Source: Dokdonella sp.
Lineage (GTDB): Bacteria; Pseudomonadota; Gammaproteobacteria; Xanthomonadales; Rhodanobacteraceae
Direction: 5' to 3'
DNA: 64,000 nucleotides
Assembly (NCBI GenBank): GCA_024707225.1
Contig: JANQAE010000004.1
Coordinates: 434,001-498,000, forward strand
A model generated the notes under the pieces. It ran no database searches and was not told the origin of the DNA. It worked only from the letters and a program-made list of their open reading frames with translations. The position numbers and the translations under genes were made by a program. The stretch's first letter is position 1. Every line of letters begins with the position of its first letter. Below are positions 28,384 through 36,554 of this stretch, piece after piece.

Positions 28384-30156
28384 ATGGATATCCATCACGT
28401 CACCCCTGCGACTCTACGGCGCGGCGGGGCCGATGCCGTGCGTCGCGCCCGCCGTCTGCCCTCCTGGCTGCTCCTGCTCGCGGTCACGAGCCTGGCCTGG
28501 GCCAGCCTTCTCCAAGCGGCACCGCTGACGGTGCCCAACGGATCGTTCGCCGATGCCGGCAACAACGGATCGGTCGGCGGCGGTCTGCTCGGCGGATCCG
28601 GCAGCAACGTGCAGATCGGCACCGGGCCGTGGCGCGCGACCTACTGGGGAGCGCTCGGTCTGCTCGCGCCGCCGGTGCTGCAGATCGACAGCAACCGCGC
28701 TGCGATCGGTGGTCTGGCCGGCGTCAGCGCGCTCGGCATCGTCAACAACGGCGGCTATTTCCGCCAGACGCTGCCGATCGCCTGGGAACCCAACTTCCGC
28801 TACGTGCTCAAGGTCGACGTCAACGCCGGTGCGGTATTGGGCCTGGGCCTGCTGAACGCGCAAGGCGTCGGCACGGCCATGCTGTCGGGTACGACGCGCA
28901 TCGCCTCCAGCGTCAGCGCACCGGCGGTCTCGCTGAACCTGCTCGGCGGCAACCTCTACGAGCTGACGCTGACCCACGTCACCGGCAATACGGTCAGCGG
29001 CAACATCGGCATCGACCTGTTCTACGAGCCGAACGCCGTGCTGAGCGCGAGCCTGCTCGGCGCCGTCGACTTCACCAACGTGCGGCTCGAGAAGCGCCTG
29101 ATCGATCCGACGCCGGCCGGCCTGGCTGCCGTCAATTCCGACCTGCGCACCGCCACCGTCGATACCGAGGTCGATCCGCCGATTTCGGTGCAGGTCGTCG
29201 ACTCGCTCGGCGACGGCATCGAAGGGATTGCGGTGACCTTCACCGCGCCGGAGACCGGTCCGAGCGCGACCGTCACGCCGAATCCGGCGCTCACCGACGC
29301 GGACGGCATCGCCGAAGTCACGACGACCGCCAACACGGTCGCCGGCAGCTACACGGTCGTCGCCGAAGTCCAGGGCGTCGAGCAGCAGGTCGAATTTCCG
29401 CTGCAGAACACCGCCGGCTCGGCCGCCAGCGTCAACAGCCTCAGCGGCGCCGCGCAGAGCGCGGTGGTCGGTTCGCAGTTCGGCCAGGCGCTGATCGTCG
29501 AGGTCGAGGACGAATTCGGCAATCCGGTGCCGAACGTGCCGGTCACGTTCACCGCACCGGCCCAGGGCGCCAGCGCGACGTTCCCGTCCTCGACGGTCAT
29601 GACCGGCGCCAACGGCCAGGCCGGCATCACACCGAGCGCCAACGGCACTGCCGGCGCCTACGTGATCAGCGCCAGCGTGCCGGGTGTCGGCAAGGCGGCG
29701 ACCTTCCCGCTGGTCAACCTGCTCGAAAGCGACATCGGCCCTGGTGAAACCGGCGAACCGAACCAGAACGGCGAGCCCGACGCACTGTTCGCCTGCGCTC
29801 TGCTGGTCCGGATCGTCGACGGCGAGGGCGTGCCGCAGCCGGGACTGGCGGTCGACTTCACCGCACCGGCATCGGGTCCCTCGGCCGTGCTGCACGACGG
29901 CGAGAACAGCGGTCTGTCGCTGCGCGTGGAGACCGACGTCGACGGCTACGCCTCGGTCGAGGCGGAGTCCAACGGCATCCCGGGCCGCTTCCAGGTGAGC
30001 GCACAGCTGGCGTTCTCGCTGACCGATCCGGTGCTGTTCAACTTCAACAATCTGGCCACCGGCGATCCGACCTTCAGCTACGGCTTCGACGGTCCGTGCA
30101 TCCGGACCACGGCGCCGACGGCGGACGCGTCGACCGAAGGAGATCAGGCCGAATAG
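28384..30156 (+). CDS. Secreted protein with three bacterial Ig-like (Big_1/invasin-type) repeats
   Basis: The ATG at 28384 follows the ribosome site agagga; an in-frame ATG at 28327 is less likely. The 590-residue product has a long signal peptide (basic RRARR, then PSWLLLLAVTSLAWASLLQA). A beta-rich N-terminal domain follows at about 48-240 (NGSFADAGNNGSV, YFRQTLPIAWEP, RYVLKVDVNAG). Three Ig-like units are recognisable by VTFTAPETGPSATV, VTFTAPAQGASATF and VDFTAPASGPSAVL, each preceded by a VQVVDSLGDG- or VEDEFGNPV-like strand. There is no C-terminal membrane anchor, LPXTG or PEP-CTERM. It is probably an extracellular or surface adhesin-like protein; its export route and ligand are unknown. 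Confidence 0.82.
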   Translation: MDIHHVTPATLRRGGADAVRRARRLPSWLLLLAVTSLAWASLLQAAPLTVPNGSFADAGNNGSVGGGLLGGSGSNVQIGTGPWRATYWGALGLLAPPVLQIDSNRAAIGGLAGVSALGIVNNGGYFRQTLPIAWEPNFRYVLKVDVNAGAVLGLGLLNAQGVGTAMLSGTTRIASSVSAPAVSLNLLGGNLYELTLTHVTGNTVSGNIGIDLFYEPNAVLSASLLGAVDFTNVRLEKRLIDPTPAGLAAVNSDLRTATVDTEVDPPISVQVVDSLGDGIEGIAVTFTAPETGPSATVTPNPALTDADGIAEVTTTANTVAGSYTVVAEVQGVEQQVEFPLQNTAGSAASVNSLSGAAQSAVVGSQFGQALIVEVEDEFGNPVPNVPVTFTAPAQGASATFPSSTVMTGANGQAGITPSANGTAGAYVISASVPGVGKAATFPLVNLLESDIGPGETGEPNQNGEPDALFACALLVRIVDGEGVPQPGLAVDFTAPASGPSAVLHDGENSGLSLRVETDVDGYASVEAESNGIPGRFQVSAQLAFSLTDPVLFNFNNLATGDPTFSYGFDGPCIRTTAPTADASTEGDQAE

Positions 30157-30203
30157 GAAAACCGCTGTCTGCGCGTTGCGCCGACGTGACGCAACGCCAG
30201 TCC

Positions 30204-30240
30204 GAAGCCCACGTACTTCCCGGGTACGTGGGCTTCTGTT
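30204..30240 (+). terminator. Strong intrinsic terminator after the Ig-like gene
   Basis: A 13-bp perfect stem (30204-30216 with 30224-30236) closes a 7-nt loop ttcccgg and is followed by tgtttgtct. It lies 48 bp after the Ig-like gene stop. This marks the gene as a monocistronic unit bounded by the terminator at 28153-28176. Confidence 0.78.
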
Positions 30241-30687
30241 TGTCTGCCGTTGCCGCTGCCTGCCGATCCCGGCGGTGCCGCGGCTCCGCCCGTCCGAACA
30301 GCCGTCTCTCGATCCGTCGCGCGAGCCCGCGAAGCGTTCCCGACCGGTTCGGCGCGTCCGCTCCCTGAGCCGCTGCAGGCAGTCGCGGCTCGACCGTCGA
30401 ACGGGGTGGCGAGCGGCCCGCCTCCGCGGGTCCGACGCCAGACCGATCGCCGCCGGCGTGCAGGCCTCATCGCCGGCGCGATGCGAACACGCGATCGGCC
30501 GTCCTCTCGAATGCCGCCGCCCCCGTCCGCGCACCGCGACGGGCCGGCCTGCACGAAGCGGAGCGCCGTTCTAGAATGCCGGTCCCTCCTGCGCCCATCC
30601 GTTCGCGGCCGACTCGGGCGGACGCCAGCGGCGCTGATGCCAGCCGCGTGCCGCACGCACCTGACGGACGAGAACCGATTCCGACCG
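30241..30687 (+). other. 447-bp intergenic region, nothing recognised
   Basis: This region lies between the terminator of the Ig-like gene and the aldehyde dehydrogenase start. Open frames here run through on both strands but show no conserved motif or ribosome site, and I treat them as high-GC chance frames. A promoter for the dehydrogenase is expected near the 3' end but I could not identify one. Confidence 0.5.
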
Positions 30688-32145
30688 ATGACCGATCCGA
30701 TCACGCTGCACAACCTCATCGACGGCCGCCTCTGCGCCCCGCTCGGCGGCCGCTACCTCGACGTGCACGAACCGGCGACCGGCGCGGTCTTCGCGCGCTG
30801 CCCGGCCTCGGACGCGAGCGACGTCGAGGCGGCCGCGGCCGCGGCGCGCAAGGCCTTTCCGGGCTGGGCGGCGACACCGGCCGAGCAGCGCGCGGCGGTG
30901 CTCGAGCGGCTCGCAGCGCTGATCGAACGCGAACACGATGCGCTGGCCGACCTGGAATCGCGCGACAGCGGCAAGCCGGTCGCGCTGGCGCGGCGCATGG
31001 ACATTCCGCGCGCGGTCGCCAATCTGCGCTTCTTCGCGCATGCCGTCACGCAGTGGCCGAGCGAGGCGCATCCGATGGAAGCGCACGCGCTGAACTACAC
31101 GCTGCGCCAGCCGCTCGGCGTGGCCGGCTGCATCAGCCCGTGGAATCTGCCGCTGTACCTGTTCACCTGGAAGATCGCGCCGGCGCTGGCGGTCGGCAAT
31201 GCGGTCGTCGCCAAGCCGTCGGAAATCACGCCCTGCACGGCGGCCCGGCTCGGCGAACTGTCGATCGAGGCCGGTCTTCCGCCCGGCGTGCTCAACATCG
31301 TGCACGGCACCGGCCCCGAATGCGGCCAGGCGATCGTCGACCACCGCGCCGTCAAGGCGATCTCGTTCACCGGCAGCACGCGCACCGGCGCCGCGATCGC
31401 GGCCAGCGCGGCGCCGCGCTTCAAGAAGCTGTCGCTGGAACTGGGCGGCAAGAATCCGGCGATCGTCTTCGCCGATTTCGGCTTCGGCGAAGCCGACCTC
31501 GACACGATCGTGCGCTCGGGCTTCGCGAACCAGGGCGAGATCTGCCTGTGCGGCTCGCGCCTGCTCGTGCAGCGCGCGATCTACGACGAGTTCCGCGAGC
31601 GCTATCTCGCCCGCGTACGCGCGCTGCGCGTCGGCGATCCACGCGCGGCCGACAGCGATCTCGGTGCCCTCGTCTCCGAGGCGCACTACCGCAAGGTGCT
31701 CGGCTGCATCGATCGCGCGCGCGCCGAGGGCGCCCGCGTGCTGACCGGCGGCGGTCCGGCCACGGTCGGCGGGCGCTGTGCGGACGGCTGGTTCGTCGAG
31801 CCGACGGTCGTGGAGGGCCTGTCCAATGCGAGCGCGACCAATCAGGACGAGATCTTCGGTCCGTTCGTCAGCCTGATCCCGTTCGACGACGAGGACGAAG
31901 CGGTCGCGCTCGCCAACGGCACCGACTACGGCCTGGCCGCCTCGCTGTGGACTGCCGATCTGAAGCGCGCGCACCGCGTCGCGGCGCGGCTCGAGTTCGG
32001 CCTGGTCTGGGTCAACTGCTGGCTGCTGCGCGACCTGCGCACGCCGTTCGGCGGCGTCAAGCAGTCCGGCGTCGGCCGCGAGGGCGGCAGCGAGGCGCTG
32101 CGCTTCTTCACCGAGCCGAAGAACGTCTGTCTGGCGCTGGGGTAG
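30688..32145 (+). CDS. NAD-dependent aldehyde dehydrogenase, 2-aminomuconate/2-hydroxymuconate semialdehyde dehydrogenase type
   Basis: This 485-residue ALDH superfamily enzyme has the NAD-site segment SPWNLPLYLFTWKIAPALA, FTGSTRTG, general base Glu251 in LELGGKNP and catalytic Cys286 in GEICLCGSRLL. The C-terminal WVNCWLLRDLRTPFGGVKQSG is the hallmark of the aminomuconate/hydroxymuconate semialdehyde group (tryptophan or catechol meta-cleavage degradation). The start MTDPITLHN was chosen because the cofactor fold begins right after it. No kynurenine or meta-cleavage genes are nearby, so the pathway cannot be told from context. Confidence 0.9.
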   Translation: MTDPITLHNLIDGRLCAPLGGRYLDVHEPATGAVFARCPASDASDVEAAAAAARKAFPGWAATPAEQRAAVLERLAALIEREHDALADLESRDSGKPVALARRMDIPRAVANLRFFAHAVTQWPSEAHPMEAHALNYTLRQPLGVAGCISPWNLPLYLFTWKIAPALAVGNAVVAKPSEITPCTAARLGELSIEAGLPPGVLNIVHGTGPECGQAIVDHRAVKAISFTGSTRTGAAIAASAAPRFKKLSLELGGKNPAIVFADFGFGEADLDTIVRSGFANQGEICLCGSRLLVQRAIYDEFRERYLARVRALRVGDPRAADSDLGALVSEAHYRKVLGCIDRARAEGARVLTGGGPATVGGRCADGWFVEPTVVEGLSNASATNQDEIFGPFVSLIPFDDEDEAVALANGTDYGLAASLWTADLKRAHRVAARLEFGLVWVNCWLLRDLRTPFGGVKQSGVGREGGSEALRFFTEPKNVCLALG

Positions 32146-32450
32146 CGCGCCGGCGCCGGCGCGCACGTCCGGAAGCAGTCGGGCGACGGTGGCATTGCAG
32201 CCGGTGCGGCGAACGTCTCCGCCGTGGCTCCGGCCGCTGCCCGGTCGTGCCTGACTCGGGCCATGCGTCGATCCCTACACGGCTGGCGCTCCGGAGCCGG
32301 CGGCCTGCTCGCCATCGCGTCCGCGCCTCGGCCTCGAGACCGGCGGACGAGCTCATGCTCGCCGCCACGCGGCAGCCGGGAGCATGTCCTCGCTTGCCAG
32401 GCCGCCGCCGCTTGCCTAAGGTGGCCCGGGAGTCCATACGAGTAGCCGTC
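32146..32450 (+). other. 305-bp intergenic region, nothing recognised
   Basis: No coding frame with motifs, no terminator with a T-run and no clear promoter was seen between the aldehyde dehydrogenase and the YccA-like gene. Confidence 0.45.
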
Positions 32451-33125
32451 ATGTCCGATCAGCCCGTGATCCTTCCGTCGGCCGGCGCCGGCGCCGGCGC
32501 CCAGCCGAGCATCGTCCGCAACACCTATCTGCTGCTGTCGATCGTCATGGCCGTCGCCGCGGTCGGCGCGTTCATCGGCCTGCAGATGGACCTCGCCTGG
32601 AGCATCGGCATGTGGCTGGTGTTCATGGTGGTCTTCATCGGCGGTCCGTTCGCGATCAACGCGGCCAAGAACGGCGACACCGCGATCTGGCTGACGTTCG
32701 CATGGGCCGGCCTGGTCGGTTTCCTGCTCAGTCCGCTGATCGCCGCCTATCTCAAGCTGCCGGGCGGCCCGGGCATCGTGTTCAATGCGCTGGCCGGCAC
32801 CGCCGCGCTGTTCGTCGGCCTGTCCGCGTATGCGATCGTCTCGCGCCGCGACTTCAGCTTCCTCGGCAGCTTCCTCGTCGCCGGCTGCATCGTCGTGCTG
32901 CTCGGCATCGTCGCGCTGATCTTCCTGCAGATCCCGCTGCTGTCGCTGGCGATCTCGGGCCTGGCCGTGCTGCTGATGAGCGGCTTCATCCTCTACGACA
33001 CCGGCCGCATGATCCACGACGGCGCCGCCAACCCGGTCTACATCACGGTGTCGCTGTTCGGCAACATCGTCGTGCTGTTCTCGCACCTGCTGAACCTGTT
33101 CTCGTTCTTCAGCGGCGAGGACTGA
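32451..33125 (+). CDS. Bax inhibitor-1/YccA-family inner membrane protein
   Basis: This 224-residue protein has about seven hydrophobic helices filling residues 22-220, starting RNTYLLLSIVMAVAAVGAFIG. The family signature appears as FILYDTGRMIHDG near helix 6 and SLFGNIVVLFSHLLNLFSFF at the end. YccA in E. coli interacts with FtsH and modulates degradation of membrane proteins such as SecY; related proteins carry calcium. Which applies here is not known. The start MSDQPVILPS gives the usual short cytoplasmic tail. Confidence 0.88.
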   Translation: MSDQPVILPSAGAGAGAQPSIVRNTYLLLSIVMAVAAVGAFIGLQMDLAWSIGMWLVFMVVFIGGPFAINAAKNGDTAIWLTFAWAGLVGFLLSPLIAAYLKLPGGPGIVFNALAGTAALFVGLSAYAIVSRRDFSFLGSFLVAGCIVVLLGIVALIFLQIPLLSLAISGLAVLLMSGFILYDTGRMIHDGAANPVYITVSLFGNIVVLFSHLLNLFSFFSGED

Positions 33126-33238
33126 CGCAGCGCGCCGCGACGGCCGGGCCGTCGCCGCGAGACCGCGAACCGGCGCCCCGCCTCGCGGTCCCATCCGGAC
33201 CGCGCCGTCGATACGCGCCGTTCGGGTAAAGTAGCCGC

Positions 33239-34837
33239 ATGTATCTCGAGTTCTATGGCCTGCGCGAACCGCCGTTCTCGATAACGCCGGATCCGCGCTA
33301 CGTATTCCTGTCCGAACGGCACCGGGACGCGCTGGCGCATCTGCTGTACGGCATCGGCAAGGGCGGCAGCGGCGGCTTCGTGCAGCTCACCGGCGAAGTC
33401 GGCACCGGCAAGACCACGCTGTGCCGCCTGCTGCTCGAGCAGTTGCCGGAGAACACGCGCGTCGCGCTGGTGCTCAATCCGAAGCTGTCGCCGGTCGAGC
33501 TGATCGAGACCGTCTGCGAGGAGCTCAAGCGCGACATCGAAGGCAAGCGCGGCAGCCTCAAGGCGCTGACCGACACGCTCAACGCCTATCTGCTCGACGC
33601 CTACGCGCAGGGACTGCGCGTCGTGCTGATCATCGACGAGGCGCAGAACCTCTCGCCCGAATCGCTCGAGCAGGTCCGCCTGCTGACCAATCTGGAAACG
33701 CCGACGCAGAAGCTGCTGCAGATCATCCTGCTCGGCCAGCCGGAGCTGCGCGAAATGCTGGCGCGGCCCGAGCTGCGCCAGCTGACCCAGCGCATCACCG
33801 CGCGCTACCACCTCACGCCGCTCGACCGCGACGAGACCGAGGCCTATCTGCGCCATCGCATGGCGGTCGCCGGCTGTTCGCGCATGCCGTTCTCGCGTCT
33901 CGGGCTGCGCGCGCTGTACCAGCGCTCCGGCGGCATCCCGCGCCTGATCAACATCATCGCCGACCGCGCGCTGATGGCCGGCTATGCACGCGAGCACAGC
34001 GTGATCGGCGAGCGCCTGGTCGCGCGCGCGGCCGACGAGACCCTGCCCGGCCATGCGCGCTACCTGGCACGCCGGTTCGGCCTATGGGCCGTCGCGGCGA
34101 TCGCCATCGCGGCCGCGGCCGGCGCCGGGTGGTGGTGGTCGCAACGCCTGCCGGCGCCGGCGCCAGCGCCCGCCGCACCGGTGAGCGAGCAGCCGGCCGA
34201 GGCCGACCCGGCGCTCGCGCAGCTGACCGCGCGGCTCGGGGCGACGCAGGATTCGGAACTGACCGCGTTCGGCCAGCTGCTCGCGCGCTGGCAGGTCGAT
34301 TCGAGCCAGGTATCGGTGCGCGACGCGGTGCGCTGCGCGGCGATGGTCGCGCCGGGACTGGCCTGCCTGCGCGGACGCGCGACGCTCGAACAGCTCGCGC
34401 GCTTCGACCGCCCGCTGATCCTGGCCCTGAGCGGCGCGGACCGGCCGTCCGGTTACGCCCTGCTGCGCGGCGTCGGCGCCGAACAAGTGCTGCTCGACGT
34501 CGCCGGCGAGAACCTCGAGCTGCGCCGCGCGTCGCTGAACAGCTACTGGAACGGCGACTTCCTGGCGCTGTGGCGACTGCCCGAATCGATTCCGGCCACG
34601 CTCAAGCGCGGCGACGCCGGCGCCGCGGTCGGCTGGGTCAAGGACCGCCTGGCCGCGTACGACAAGGGGCCGGGCGCGGCCGACGGCACCAGTTTCGATG
34701 CGGCGCTCGAGGAGCGCGTCCGCAAGCTCCAGCAATCCTACGGCGTCAAATCCGACGGCATCATCGGCCCGGAGACGCTGTTCGCCCTGTCCGCCCTCGA
34801 CGACGCCGGGCCGCATCTGGCGCGCACGGTGAAGTAA
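33239..34837 (+). CDS. gspA: GspA/ExeA-type AAA ATPase with peptidoglycan-binding domain
   Basis: This 532-residue protein opens MYLEFYGLREPPFSITPDP, the ExeA start. Walker A GEVGTGKTT is at about residues 52-60 and Walker B VVLIIDEAQNLSPE at about 126-138. A single membrane helix lies near residue 280 (GLWAVAAIAIAAAAGAGWWW). The periplasmic C-terminus ends in a peptidoglycan-binding repeat (RVRKLQQSYGVKSDGIIGPETL). With GspB it remodels or tethers the cell wall so that the type II secretin can assemble. gspB starts 9 bp downstream. No other gsp genes are in the window. Confidence 0.93.
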   Translation: MYLEFYGLREPPFSITPDPRYVFLSERHRDALAHLLYGIGKGGSGGFVQLTGEVGTGKTTLCRLLLEQLPENTRVALVLNPKLSPVELIETVCEELKRDIEGKRGSLKALTDTLNAYLLDAYAQGLRVVLIIDEAQNLSPESLEQVRLLTNLETPTQKLLQIILLGQPELREMLARPELRQLTQRITARYHLTPLDRDETEAYLRHRMAVAGCSRMPFSRLGLRALYQRSGGIPRLINIIADRALMAGYAREHSVIGERLVARAADETLPGHARYLARRFGLWAVAAIAIAAAAGAGWWWSQRLPAPAPAPAAPVSEQPAEADPALAQLTARLGATQDSELTAFGQLLARWQVDSSQVSVRDAVRCAAMVAPGLACLRGRATLEQLARFDRPLILALSGADRPSGYALLRGVGAEQVLLDVAGENLELRRASLNSYWNGDFLALWRLPESIPATLKRGDAGAAVGWVKDRLAAYDKGPGAADGTSFDAALEERVRKLQQSYGVKSDGIIGPETLFALSALDDAGPHLARTVK

Positions 34838-34846
34838 GCTGCCGCC

Positions 34847-35599
34847 ATGTCGCTGATCCTCGAAGCCCTCAAGAAATCCGAAAGCCAGCGCCGGCTCGGC
34901 GAGATGCCGAACCTGGCGACGCCGGTCATCGCGACGCGCAAGCGGCGCAGCCTGCTGCCGGTGCTGGCGGCGGCGATCGCCGTCGCGCTGGCGGCCGGCT
35001 GGTGGCTGCAGCGCGACGGCATGCCGGCGCTCGCGCCGGCCGAACGGCCGGTCGCGACGGCACCGGCGTCGCAGCCGGCCGCCGAGCACCGGACCGCACC
35101 GACCGACGCGGCCAAGGCAGCGCCGACCCGCACGCCGCGCACCGCCGATGCGGCCAAGCCGGCAGCGCCTGCCGATGCGGTCGCCGACGTGCAGACGCCG
35201 GCCGCACAGCCGACGCCGACGCCGCCGGCCGCAGCGGTCGCGACCAAGCCGCTCCCGGCGCCCGCGGTCGCAGCTGGACCGGCCGCGGCGAATTCCGCCG
35301 TGAATCCGACCCCCGCACCCGCGACGCCGGTCGTCACGCCCGCGCCCGCGACGGCGCAGCCGGCCCTGCCCAAGCTCTGGGAACTGCCGTACGCGACGCG
35401 CCGCGAGCTGCCGGCGATGCAGCTGACGATGCAGGTCTATTCGGACGACCCGGGCAAGCGCTTCGTGATCCTCAACGACGTGCGCCAGACCGAGGGCGCT
35501 GAGCTCGGCAAGGGCCTGTACCTGCGCGAGATCCGCCAGGACGGCCTGGTCATGGAAGTGGACGGCATGCGGTTCTTCTATCCGCGCGGCGGCCGCTGA
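34847..35599 (+). CDS. gspB: Type II secretion accessory protein GspB
   Basis: This 250-residue protein starts with the typical GspB cytoplasmic segment MSLILEALKKSESQRRLGEM. A membrane helix lies at about residues 33-50, followed by a long Ala/Pro-rich periplasmic linker (about 55-175). The conserved C-terminal domain contains LPAMQLTMQVYSDDPGKRFV and LKEI-like LREIRQDGLVMEVDGMRFF. Linker composition is extreme but usual for the family. It works with GspA in positioning the secretin. Confidence 0.9.
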   Translation: MSLILEALKKSESQRRLGEMPNLATPVIATRKRRSLLPVLAAAIAVALAAGWWLQRDGMPALAPAERPVATAPASQPAAEHRTAPTDAAKAAPTRTPRTADAAKPAAPADAVADVQTPAAQPTPTPPAAAVATKPLPAPAVAAGPAAANSAVNPTPAPATPVVTPAPATAQPALPKLWELPYATRRELPAMQLTMQVYSDDPGKRFVILNDVRQTEGAELGKGLYLREIRQDGLVMEVDGMRFFYPRGGR

Positions 35600-35653
35600 T
35601 GGCCGCGCATCGGCCGCGCCGCTCGATCGGCCGCGGCTGAGGCGCGGCAGCCC

Positions 35654-36337
35654 TTGTTCGTCCATCTGCCGAGCCGCCGCAAGCCGCATCCGCCGTGGGC
35701 GACGCTGCTGATCGTCGCGGTCAGCGTCGTGGTCTTCCTGTGGCTGGTCACCGAGCCGCCCGACGAGCGCGGCGAGCTGATCGCGCAATGGGGGACGGTA
35801 CCGACCACCCTGCTCGACGGCCGCGCACCGTGGCTGCAGCAGCTGCTGGAACTGCGCGCGGCGCGGCTGGTCACCGCGATCTTCATCCACGCCGACTGGC
35901 TGCACCTGACCGGCAATCTGCTGTTCCTGATCGTGTTCGGCGTGCCGGCCGAACGCGCCCTGGGCTCGACGCGCTTCCTCGCCTTGTTCCTGATCGGCGG
36001 TGCGCTGGCGAACCTCGCCGGCGCCTGGACGCTGGCCTCGATCCGCTCGCCGATCATCGGCTCGAGCGGCGCGGTATCGGCCGTGGTCGGTGCCTATTTC
36101 GCGCTGTTTCCGCGCGCGCGCCTGGGTCTGGTGCTGCCGCTCGGCGTGTTCCTGGAGTTCGTGCGGATTCCGGCGCCGCTGCTGATCGGCTTCTGGATTC
36201 TGTTGCAGCTCTTGTTCACCTATGCCGGCCCGACCTTCGGTGCGGTCGCGTGGTGGACCCACATCGCCGGCTTCGCGGTCGGCATCGTGTTCGCGCTGCT
36301 GTCGCGGCCGGCGATCGCGCGGCGCCTGCGGCACTGA
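35654..36337 (+). CDS. Rhomboid-family intramembrane serine protease
   Basis: This 227-residue protein has about six membrane helices. The family motifs are present: HLTGNLLFL (about 84-92) with the conserved Asn, catalytic Ser138 in GSSGAVSAVVGAYF, and His203 in WWTHIAGFAVG. All catalytic residues are intact, so it should be active, cleaving membrane proteins within the bilayer. The start is TTG; no ATG gives the full first helix. It lies 54 bp after gspB but its substrate is unknown. Confidence 0.9.
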   Translation: MFVHLPSRRKPHPPWATLLIVAVSVVVFLWLVTEPPDERGELIAQWGTVPTTLLDGRAPWLQQLLELRAARLVTAIFIHADWLHLTGNLLFLIVFGVPAERALGSTRFLALFLIGGALANLAGAWTLASIRSPIIGSSGAVSAVVGAYFALFPRARLGLVLPLGVFLEFVRIPAPLLIGFWILLQLLFTYAGPTFGAVAWWTHIAGFAVGIVFALLSRPAIARRLRH

Positions 36338-36554
36338 GTCTCACGCTCGCGGCGCGCGCGCTCCCGATCGAATCCCGAGAAGCGGACCGGATCGACTCGG
36401 CGACGGCCCTCGATCGAGCCGCGCAAGCGGAGCGCATGGGCATCGACTGGATGATCGATCCGGCGGCGGCGCCGACCGCGTCGGCAGACCGTGCCGGACT
36501 GTCGCTTCGTCGCCCCAGGCCCGCTCGCCAAACGCACGGACCGGGCGGCGGCGC

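Noticed and set aside
28414-30534. 706-residue minus-strand frame over the Ig-like gene
   Set aside because: The plus-strand frame has a ribosome site, signal peptide, repeats and a matching terminator; the minus frame has none.
34082-36334. 750-residue minus-strand frame over gspA, gspB and the rhomboid gene
   Set aside because: It is antisense to three genes with catalytic motifs; low-complexity Arg/Gly content.
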